DNA of 64,000 bases, from contig BDIU01000113.1 in the NCBI GenBank assembly GCA_002118135.1, positions 50,389 through 114,388 on the forward strand. The letters run 5' to 3'. Numbering within the stretch: position 1 is the stretch's first letter; the number at the start of each line of letters is the position of its first letter. This DNA comes from Trebouxia sp. TZW2008 (Eukaryota; Chlorophyta; Trebouxiophyceae; Trebouxiales; Trebouxiaceae). Below are positions 49,307 to 58,578 of this stretch, piece by piece. The notes beneath the pieces were generated by a model. It worked only from the letters and a program-made list of their open reading frames with translations, made no database searches and was not told where the DNA came from. The position numbers and the translations under genes are program-made.

Positions 49307-52300
49307 ATGGAGGACGCTGGCGCGTCGGACCTAAACGTCGGTGAAGGTGGCATCAGTGCTGTCAGCGTCAAGCTCAGAGGCCTACCGTTCAAGGCGTTGG
49401 AGCAGGACATCTCCGTCTTCTTCGAGGGCTATAATGTGCAGCGCGCTCTGCTGAAACGGTATCCCGATGGCAGACCGAACGGCGAGGTCAGTCGCACACC
49501 TTATCGACTTGCTCCAGAGACATGTGCAGCTGTACCTGCTGCTTACCGAACGCGTCGCACATTGCGCTGTTCGTAAAATCCCGTGCTGTGAAGTCCAGCG
49601 ATTTTTGCGACGACATGCAGCCGCTGCGTGAATGGCTGGCTTTGTGGTCAGTCCAGCTTAAGTCGACTTGAAAGTTCGGTCGGTGTTACTGTCAGCTCTG
49701 CTGCAGGCATTTGTGGTTTTTGGCGATGCTGACGAGGCTCAAAAAGCTTGTTTGAAAGATCGAGAGATATTCTGTGATGGGGATAAATTTGGTGACAGAT
49801 ATGTGCGTGTGTATCCAACAGTTGAGTCTGATCTGCCGGACATTCAGGAGTGTCTGGCTGCAGCAAGCTCCCTTGGTTCTGAGGTATGTGCCATAATACT
49901 GCAGCACGTTCAAGCCTTTAGAAGGCTAGGAGCAATATTTTGCACCGCAGAAACATTTGTTATCAACGTCCTGTGCACAGCAGCAATGCTGACCGACCGT
50001 ATACGGTGCAAGTATTGCAATGTGCAATGGCATGACAACCAACAGCAGATCTGCCCCGAATTTTGAATGCTTGCACATCATGCAACATCTATCCTCTACT
50101 GAGGGCTCCCACTTGAGGGTGATACCAACACTTGACATTTTCACAGAAAGCTGCATTTCTTTCAGATGCTTGTGCCCTGTTGCCAAGGCATGCTGTGGCA
50201 ATGAAAAGTGGTACTTTTATGCACTAGTGGAGTTGGTCCTTGTGCAGGGTGGTATGTTGCAGCCAATTGCCAGTCAGGGCGACAGTGTGATTAAGGTCAA
50301 GAGTTTGCCGTATGACGCCTGCCAGCTGGATGTCTTGCAGTTTTTCACAGGCTTCAAGATCAGACCTAATGGCGTACAGCTTGTCATTCAAGGCAACAAT
50401 AAGCCATCTGGCGAGGTAAACTCACCACTTTGTCACAAAACACCAAGCAATGAGAAAATCACTGGCAATGGAAGTCAAGGCTGCAACATGCACACCCTTG
50501 CCCTGTGATGTGTTTACATGCATATGCTCACACAAGTCATTGTTTCATGATGTCTGCCCCCTCTGTCCTGTCATGCTTAGCAGCAGTGAACTTGATTATC
50601 ATGCTGCACTCTAGAGGCAGTGCTAGCTGTGTGCTGATCTTGTCAATTGCCCATTTGGCAGGCGTTTGTTGACTTTGACAGTGGAGCTGAAGCAGAGCGT
50701 GCCATCACAACAAAGGACCGCCAGGTCTTCGCTCAGAAATTTGGCGACAGATATGTCAGGCTTGTACAGGCAAGCTTCTCTCAGCATGTTCAGTCCCCAG
50801 CATGGTTCATGCACAATTGAGTCACTTCATCATTCAAAAGGCATGCTAGATGGGCTCACCAAGCCCAGCTCGCTAGGTACTGGAGCAATCAAATGTCTCC
50901 AACCACATCACATGCACAATTGGTGCAGCAGCATTCAGCTGGCTTGGGTGCCCTCAGCCCCGGTTGATTTCTCACAACCCACGTTTACAAACTTCTAGCA
51001 GTCTGGGTCAATGTTGTGCATCCTGTGAGCTAGGTCACAGGCTTCAGCACTTGTCAATCGAAGGTCTTGTTGCAAAATCCTGTTCTGGACCCTGTGCATG
51101 TGTGGCATGCAACATTGTCTCGTCAAAACAAGCTTGGCTTTGGCACAGCCAACATGACAAGGTGGCAAATTTTCTGTTGACCACCCATTCATGATTGTAT
51201 CCTAATTATCTTTCATGGCACAGGTGCCACGCAGTGAGATGCAGGCAGCTCTAGCTCTGCGCTTTGGAGGGGATGGCATTGTCAAGATGAAGGGCCTTCC
51301 CTTCAAGGCCACAGCTGATGATGTCATCAAGTAAGTCATATCTGTTTACTGGCTGATGATTGTAACAAGGTTGCACTCACAAGTTTTGTTGCGGACCAGC
51401 AGATGTGCCTTCATTTGACTCTGTAGCATGGACCTGCAGACACTTTGTTGGGTTCTGGTTTGCGCTTACTTTCTTCAGCTTGCATTACTCCCTTGCTTGC
51501 CAGCTAGTTCAATATCAAAGCCATTGCTTTGCTTTTGTGTTTGTTTTTCCGTCTGCATAGATACTCAACACATCCATTCATGCTGCCAGACTTCATAGGT
51601 ATACTTTGGGCAGAAAATGATCTGCAAGAAGTATGCTTTCTATCTGCAGGTTCTTTGCGGGCTACAGAGTCCGGCCTGATGGCATTCACTTCGTCATGCA
51701 TGCTGATGGGCGACCTAGCGGCATGGCCTTTGTTGAGTTTGACTGTCCCCAAGAGGCCATGAGAGCCTTGGTAAGCACCATCTGCCTTGCTCAGTGTCAG
51801 TATCCATCAAGCTTGAATGCACACACTCAAATGACTGTAATGGTGGCATGTGGCAACAGTAGCTGTACGATGCATCAACAGGATGTCGTATCATTGTACG
51901 CATGTTGGCAACAAGCTCTTGCGCAGCAATTTCTTGCTGTCTTCCTAATGCTCATCTCAGCAGACGTTTGGCTGCAAAGCGTTGAGTCACCGTAGTCTTC
52001 ATGTCAGGGACTAATACTGTAGAGTACTTTGGTATTGCCTGCTACATCTTGGCGCCACTGCATTGCCCATCTAGTCTGCAGTATCTCAGTGAGCAATCAT
52101 TGCTCACTTCACATTTTGTAATGCACAGTGAGTAACACGCATCTTGACTCATTGCTGTAGAATGCGCACTGCTATGCGCACTGCAGAGTAAGGACCAAGA
52201 GCAGTTTGGTATTGCTTCCGGAGGGCGTTTCTGCCTGTTGTGACTGTTGGAATGCACATTGCAGCGTAAGGACCGCAAGCAGTTTGGTGTTGTGTACAGA

Positions 52301-55300
52301 GAGCGTTTCCGCCTGTTGTGACTGGTGGAATGTGCATTGCAGAGTGAGGACTGTGAGCACTTTGGGTTTGTGTACGGAGAGCATTTCCGCCTGTTGTAAC
52401 TAGTGAAATGTGCACTGCAGAGTAAGGACCGTGAGCAATTTGGCAATGCGTATGGAGAGCGGTTCTGCCTGTTGCAACTGGTGGGGCGGGCAGAGCTGGC
52501 CAAGGCCAGCACGCGGCGAGCCGCCCCTCTAGGCGCTGCAAATGGCTACGGCATGCAGGTCAGACTTGACATGAGATCCACGCATGCTTGAGCATACGCA
52601 TGGGCCATATAGCATGCAGGTCAATGGCAATGTATGCACCAATGTTTACGGCGTGCAGCCCCAACACCACACTGACATTGTTGTGTGACCCACTGATGGG
52701 TCCCTATGACAGTGAAATTTACTGGTTGAGGTCAGCCTTGACTCAGGATCAAATCGTTTCTGAGCACATACCTGTGCTAACACCTGAGGCATGCAGGTTG
52801 GCCTGACTTATGATCAGTTTATGTTGCAACGCATGCCTGTGCCAGTGGCTATGGCATACAGGTCTTCTGTGATGCATGCTTGAGTAGTATGCCTGTGCCT
52901 GCGTCACTAATTGGCATGCATGTATGCAAGCATGTGGCCATATGACTTAGGAGATGCAGATGATGGTGGTCAGGCACTTAAACAAGCAGGCATTCCTCTG
53001 CAGCTGTAACACTATGCTTGCTGTGATCTGCATGCAAATTGAAATGCCAAGCTGATCAGCAAACGCAGAACTTGCGTTTCGCGCCTATGCTGCCCACTAT
53101 GGCATGCCAAATCTCATGTAGACCACAATTTGCAGATTGTCATGCATCTCGCACCAAGAATGTGTGGCGCTTAGCACAGTGTTAACTGAAGTTTGGGCTG
53201 TGATGCTGCTGACTCTGTCTTTGGTGCTCACAGCATGTCTGATTGCAGCCTTTACAGCTAGCTGTGTATTCTTGCCATGGCATACAGTCAGACTTGCAAC
53301 TGTATACTAAATGTCATGTTTTCGTCTGCAAATGTTGCCGTGCTGGTGTGTCGTAGTCATGTCTGCTGATGTTCAGTACCTGTGCTAGAAAGTGTCACCT
53401 ACCATCATCACAAGGTACCTACAGGGTGAATATAACAGCGACTGCAGCATCTTTGGCCAACAACCTGCCCTGAACATTCAATATGGCAGACGTCATCTAG
53501 ACTGGCAACTTATCAATGTGTAGTCATCTGCTTATATTCTGTTGCTGATATGTTGTATTGATGTTTGCAGTGCAGCATGGCAGCTGCTGCAGCTACTCTA
53601 ACCAACAGCTTCGGTGCTGCCAGCTGTGTCATGGGTACACATTTCTGCTTGCTTCACATTGTACAATCGTCTTCATGCAAATGCTGATGTGCTGCTGTTT
53701 GTTGTGCAGGGTAACATGGCAGCGGCTGCAGCTGCTTTGGCTAACAGCCTGGGTGCTGCCAGCTGTGGCATGGGTAGCCCTGGGGCGCCCCAAAGTAACC
53801 CCCTCCTGGGCTATGCAGCCCTACTGGGCATGGGCAGAAATCCTAACGGTGGCCCAGGTACTGGCTTGCATGATTACTTTTGTCTGATGAACTGCTGCTG
53901 GTCACTCGGACGCTGTTGTAGAGCTAGCTTCAAATCAGCATGGCTAACCCATAAGCTAGCTTTACATTTACATGCACACTGTGCTAGGGCCAGTGGGTAG
54001 CCATGGTGGTCTGCTGTGCCACGCATGTCAGGTGCTTGCTGTGCTTCTGCACACTGCCTGCTTGGCCTCATCTTGTGCCTTACCAGCTTCCCTGTCATCA
54101 GCCAATCTGACTCAGATGAGGCTGACAGCATGCAGCCCACATCTGAGCGCTAACACACTCCCATACACCCTGTTGCCTGCTCGTTTTAACTTTGCAGAAT
54201 GGAATCCCAATGCAGATGTGTTTGACAAGCTTGGCAGAAGCTGATGAGCTTTGGGCTGAATGTTGCGAGTGTAGTACAGCACAGCCTGTTGTTTTCTCTT
54301 GGCTCAAAATTTTTGCTTGCTTGCAGGTATGGAGGGCAGTGCCTTGGCACAGCTGCAGGCGCTGCACACCTTGCAAGGCATGGGAGGAGTACAGGTACAG
54401 CCTTGCACGCATCATCTCAACTTGTACTCCAAGCTTGCATATGCATCACCTCAGCTCGGGCATTGTGCATTTGATCAGCAGTCTGACCTATACAAGACAT
54501 ATGGCAAGCATGCCTGGCAGCTGCTGCTGCATGGTCGCATCATTTCTAGAATCAACAGACTTCCTGGGATTGATGGGGGTCCTGATGGCATTGGCATGGG
54601 CACTTTTTAATCTGCAACGGTTACGGCTTATCTTACAGGCGCAAACATGCTTGAGGAGCATGCAGCAAGCTTTGCGTGCTAGTAGCAATGCCTGAAAAGC
54701 ACTTTGTTGTGGGCGGTAGAAAGCGAGGTTGTAGTAGCAGCATCCTGCAGTTGCTAGCAAGCAGCATTGGCACCCAAGCTGCATATATATGCACAAGCAA
54801 CATGCGCTTCGACGCAACATCAGAACTGGTTTGTTGAATTGCAGGGGCACATGGGCAGCCTGGTACAGAATGGGTCTGCTTCATAGGGCCAGGTCCCCCT
54901 TGTGTTCTGCTGTCTTTGGTCTAGCAGTTTATATTGGCAACACGGCCAATTGCAGATGCAGCATTCCAGAGCGTCGTCAGAAACTACTGGCTTGTTGCCT
55001 TGCAGGGGCAGATGGGAGGCTTAGTACAGAATGGGCCGGCTTCACAGGGCATGGGTCCCCCCAGCATGCTCAACTCCCAGCACGCCAACTCCATCAGGGT
55101 GCACCCCCAGGACTGGATGGGCCAGCCACACATGAACGGACAGATGAGCAATGGGCAGATGAATGCCCTGATGCCTGGGCCCCAGCATGGGCCTCCACAC
55201 CCAGGCATGCAGGATAGCAGGTACAAGACTGCAGATTTTCGCTTTTGCAGTCAAGCTCCCTTATGCCTTTACTACACTTGTTGGCAGATTTGCACCCAAC

Positions 55301-56270
55301 CTTGTCTGCTAATTGTGGTCAAATACACAAATGCAATGCAAGTAGAATGTAACATAGCACGGCCCCAAATTTCAGGCATGAAGGATAGCAGCTACAGCAC
55401 TTCTCAATATTGTGTCTAGGCTGCTTGATACATCCTACTGAGTGTGTTACGCATGTTGCCCTTGGCATTCCCCAAACAACTATGTGCTGCTAGCTGGACT
55501 GCGTGTTTGTCTTTGTCTGTCTCATGCCCTGCTTGCCCACATGCCTTGTGAGTATGGCATTCCTTCAGTTGCATGCCGCTGGACTATCATGCCTGTGTTC
55601 TTGACTGAGCAGTCATTACAGCTGTATGGCTACACTGATGTTGATCACATTGCTGAGCATGACCATGCACCTGTAAAGCTTGCGTCAGCTATACAAAGGC
55701 ATTATGACAATACAGGCTGGCATGTGACAGCATATCCACGTACCTGTAGAGTTTGTATTGGCTGTACAACGGCACACATGATGAGGCGGGCTGACATACA
55801 CCAGCATGTCCATGCACTTACAATTTGCATCAGCTGTATGAGGGTACACGTGCCAATGCAGCTGCATGGCTGCCCTAGCAATGACCACTTTGCCGAGCAT
55901 GTCCATGCACATGAGCGCTTGCATCAGCTGTGGGCATCCATGACAATGCAGGCTGGCATACAACAGCATGCCTAACAGCATGGCTCCTGGCATGCCTCCT
56001 CCAGGGAACTTGGCCCCCAGTCCTGACCCCGCCACTCACCCCTATGGGGCCCCACCCACGGGCCCTGGCCTACAGTCTTACGGCATTGCTTCTGAAATGG
56101 GTCTTGGCGGTCCCTTCCCTCCCAATGGCTCAGCCCCCAATGGAGTCATGAGAGGTCTACAGCCCAATGGCACAGCAGATGATTTGAGCCAGCCAAACTT
56201 TGCCGGATCCGTTCGCCCACATGATACAACTCTACCTGAAGAGCTTCCACGCAAGCGTAACAGGCAATGA
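49307..56270 (+). CDS. Three-RRM hnRNP H/F-like RNA-binding protein
   Basis: Eleven exons: 49307-49486, 49707-49883, 50248-50415, 50662-50769, 51224-51330, 51650-51770, 52421-52558, 53710-53857, 54327-54394, 55006-55220 and 55967-56270, giving 577 residues in phase. Three quasi-RRMs lie at about 16-105 (SVKLRGLPFKALEQDI, GRPNGEAFVVF), 133-211 (VIKVKSLPYDACQLDV, KPSGEAFVDF) and 235-320 (IVKMKGLPFKATADDV, GRPSGMAFVEF). Each has the KDR..F..(F/Y)G.R(Y/F) tail typical of hnRNP H/F-type proteins, which bind G-rich RNA and act in splicing. The C-terminal half is low-complexity (Ala, Gly, Pro, Met, Asn) and ends in a basic PRKRNRQ. Intron 4 appears GC-AG. Introns before and after exon 7, and around exons 8, 10 and 11, carry exon-edge copies. 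Confidence 0.9.
52187..52498 (+). repeat. Exact 78-bp-period array of RRM-gene exon-7 acceptor edge
   Basis: Four units start at 52187, 52265, 52343 and 52421; the last is the functional exon 7. Each starts after a CAG or TAG-type acceptor with (A/C)GT.AGGAC and encodes KDREQFG.-like sequence. At codon 19 the functional exon has CAA, whereas the three upstream copies have TGA, TGA and TAA. The period is 26 codons, so all copies share one frame. Confidence 0.92.
52590..53290 (+). repeat. Dispersed copies of RRM-gene exon-7 donor edge
   Basis: Short versions of GGCTACGGCATGCAG|GTC recur around 52605, 52785, 52842, 52905, 53094 and 53270 in the intron after exon 7. They are very diverged, so the count is approximate. 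Confidence 0.55.
53570..53635 (+). repeat. Copy of RRM-gene exon-8 acceptor edge
   Basis: The exon-8 start (MAAAAAALANSLGAASCGMG) is preceded by a copy encoding a close variant (MAAAATLTNSFGAASCVMG) with its own CAG acceptor, 138 bases upstream. Confidence 0.85.
54836..54900 (+). repeat. Copy of RRM-gene exon-10 acceptor edge with in-frame stop
   Basis: Repeats the exon-10 start after a TTGCAG acceptor. Codon 14 is TAG where the functional exon (55006) has CAG. Confidence 0.85.
55370..55405 (+). repeat. Copy of RRM-gene exon-10 donor edge
   Basis: Repeats GGCATG.AGGATAGCAG from the exon-10 end about 165 bases into the next intron; the donor GT has become CT. Confidence 0.65.
55625..55966 (+). 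repeat. Copies of RRM-gene exon-11 acceptor region
   Basis: The intron end before exon 11 (GAGCATG(A/T)CCATGCAC, CAATGCAGGCTGGCAT, ACAGCAT) recurs about two further times at 55640-55740 and 55785-55830. Confidence 0.65.
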
Positions 56271-57330
56271 CGGGCTGCAATTACGTTGCAGCTCCTTTCC
56301 ATGACAGTCCGTCATGCTGTGCGTGGCCAAGCTTGCGAGACTGTGATTTTGCTTTTGTAGTGAGTATGGGAAGGCAGCAGCAATCAATCTTCAGATGTGT
56401 CACTGCCAGACAGGTGCTGTTCAATTTAAGTTGCTGTTCAGATTGGTTGTGCTTTTCCAGTGCCATTTCTGCAGTTCAGATCTTTGTTGCTGCTTGCTTA
56501 GGTCACCACAGCTGTCTGCAACATCCTGCAGTGCTGTTCAATATTGCTATTTCCAGAAGTTGAGAAGTCAGCTTGAATGCCAAGAATGTAGTAGCTGCTG
56601 TCGAGCTTTCATTTCATACAAGTTGCTGCAGGTTGTGGCTGTCAGATTGATGGCTGCATGCTATTTCCATATTTGCAAGGCTGAACTTGCGAACAAAAGT
56701 GTGTGACCTTGTGCTGCTGAACACCAGATGTGTCTGGCTTGGATAGCTGTACAGGTCTTTCGGCTTTGGTGACAGTCGACATGATGTGTCTTGCAGATGA
56801 TTGTTGTGTTGGCATAGGTAGCAGAAAGCTTGATGTAGTTCGTGTGCTCGTGGTGTGTTTTCAGAGTAATGATGCAAGTAGAGCAAAATCCTGGAACAGT
56901 AAAGCAACCATGTGCAACACGCAAAGCTGACACATTCACTCACGGCGAGTGCATATTGTACACAAAATAGCTTGAGAGATGCCTGTTAATTTTGGACTGC
57001 ATATCAGTTTGGTACGTTCAATGGCCATGAAAGCAAACGGCTTGATTGGCAATGCAGGGCGCCCCCAGTTTGCATTCACCAAACAAAACGGTCATAGTCT
57101 GTGCTGCTACCGGCAATTATTATAACTCCATAAAAACCCAACAGAATTTGGGACATGTCAAGCTCAAGTGCTGAAATTTTATTGCAATATATGTTTGACA
57201 TTGCATCACAATTTTCTAAAAGAGTAAAGCACAAACAAACAGCAAGGATGGGCAGCTGTTTGCTTAGGCACACAATCAAATACTAGTATACATCAGGCAG
57301 CATATTCTCAACCGTCTGAACAATGAAAAT
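56271..57330. other. Convergent intergenic region, RRM gene / APS kinase
   Basis: About 1.06 kb with no recognisable exon; presumably the 3' UTRs of two converging genes. Several short open frames lack coding character. Confidence 0.5.
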
Positions 57331-58164
57331 TTAGATGACATACTCATATGGCCCTACAGCTACAGATGGCACAGTTGACAGAAATCCTCTGCTGTCCAGG
57401 AAAATCAGCAGCTCAGCAGCCATGGCCTCAACACTGAGTTTGTCTGATTCTAGTGTGATCTCAGGATTGCTAGGAGCCTCATAGGGGTCATCAATCCCAG
57501 TGAAACCCTTCAGCTTTCCAGCTCTGGCTAGCTTGTACAGACCCTTGGGGTCGCGCTGTTCACACACTGCAAGTGGGGTTTTCATATACACTTCTATAAA
57601 GTCTCCGGGGCGTAGTCTTGAGCGCACTTTTTCCCTGTCTCGCTCATATGGTGATATGAAGCTGGCCAGTGTTATAAGACCAGATTCTACTAGTAGCTTG
57701 GAGACCTCTCCGATCCGCCTTATGTTCTCCTCTCTGTCTGCTTGTGAGAATCCCAGATTGCTATTGAGACCATGGCGCACGTTGTCCCCATCCAACAGTG
57801 TAGTGAGGTGACCTCTCTTGACCAATGCGTGTTCCAGAGTGCATGCCACCGTGCTCTTGCCTGAGCCGCTGAGACCAGTGAACCACAAAACGCATCCTCT
57901 TTGATTTAAAAGCCTTTCCTTGTCACGCCGAGCAACTGCCCCTTCGTGCCAGGTGATGTTAGAGCAAGCTGCTGGCTGGGCGACTGGAGATGCCAGACTG
58001 CTCAAGCGGCGATCAGAGATTCGACACTGGGTCAAGCACGGTGTATGTGACCGCTGCCTGACATGCACTGCTGGAAGGTTGATCCAAGAGCTAGCTGAAC
58101 ACATGCTCCGTGTCCAAGACAGCACACATGGCGAGTCATAGCAGGCTGTCGTGAAGAAGGCCAT
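57331..58164 (-). CDS. APK: Adenylyl-sulfate (APS) kinase, single exon
   Basis: One uninterrupted frame of 277 residues. APS kinase phosphorylates adenosine 5'-phosphosulfate with ATP to give PAPS, the sulfate donor, usually in plastid or cytosol. The P-loop GLSGSGKST is at 97-105, followed by [62 protein letters not shown] and FTGIDDPYE, all standard. Residues 1-65 are a Ser/Arg-rich extension fitting an organellar transit peptide. The N-terminal Cys that forms the regulatory disulfide in Arabidopsis APS kinase (WHEC) is Gly here (WHEG); its partner (STVAC) is kept. This is the only clearly intronless gene in the window. Divergent from FEN1. Confidence 0.95.
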   Translation of the reverse strand: MAFFTTACYDSPCVLSWTRSMCSASSWINLPAVHVRQRSHTPCLTQCRISDRRLSSLASPVAQPAACSNITWHEGAVARRDKERLLNQRGCVLWFTGLSGSGKSTVACTLEHALVKRGHLTTLLDGDNVRHGLNSNLGFSQADREENIRRIGEVSKLLVESGLITLASFISPYERDREKVRSRLRPGDFIEVYMKTPLAVCEQRDPKGLYKLARAGKLKGFTGIDDPYEAPSNPEITLESDKLSVEAMAAELLIFLDSRGFLSTVPSVAVGPYEYVI

Positions 58165-58578
58165 GGTGTCTTGCGCAGCAAGTACAGCCCATGACTGCTT
58201 ACAGGCGACCTAGACGCGACACACGCTTGCACAGGTGCCCCTCGCAGCTGCAAATGCATGTACTGTATGGGATGGGACCTGACGGTCTTACACTGATGAC
58301 GCCGTCACAGCACGCAGAAGCACGTGATAGCATGCCCTGCTTGCTGCCTGGGCCTCGACATGCCTTGTCGTTGACCTGGATTGCATGCGTCTCTAGCCCT
58401 GATTACACACTGTAGACATCGCAAATGACTTGACATGCTGCAGGTTGTTGTGCACGCGTCAGCACCATCCTTTACAGTCGTGTATAGGTCGCAACAACAA
58501 CGTAGTCAGATCACTCACGTCTGAGAGCGTCGTTTCGGATTGTGCGTTTGCAACTGCCTGTGTTCAAAGGCTTGCAGA
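58165..58578. promoter_or_regulatory. Divergent upstream region, APS kinase / FEN1
   Basis: 414 bp between start codons at 58164 (minus) and 58579 (plus), the most compact divergent pair here. No TATA box or named element was recognised. Confidence 0.55.

Noticed and set aside
52187..52498. Regular 78-bp array considered as a CRISPR array
   Set aside because: Units are similar along their whole length with no unique spacers, and they match exon 7 of the RRM gene.
53573..53632. First exon-8-like segment as a real extra exon of the RRM gene
   Set aside because: Its donor would leave phase 1 while exon 8 needs phase 0; better read as an edge copy.
54192..54244. Candidate RRM-gene exon after TTTGCAG
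   Set aside because: In the required phase it runs into a stop; exon 54327-54394 fits instead.
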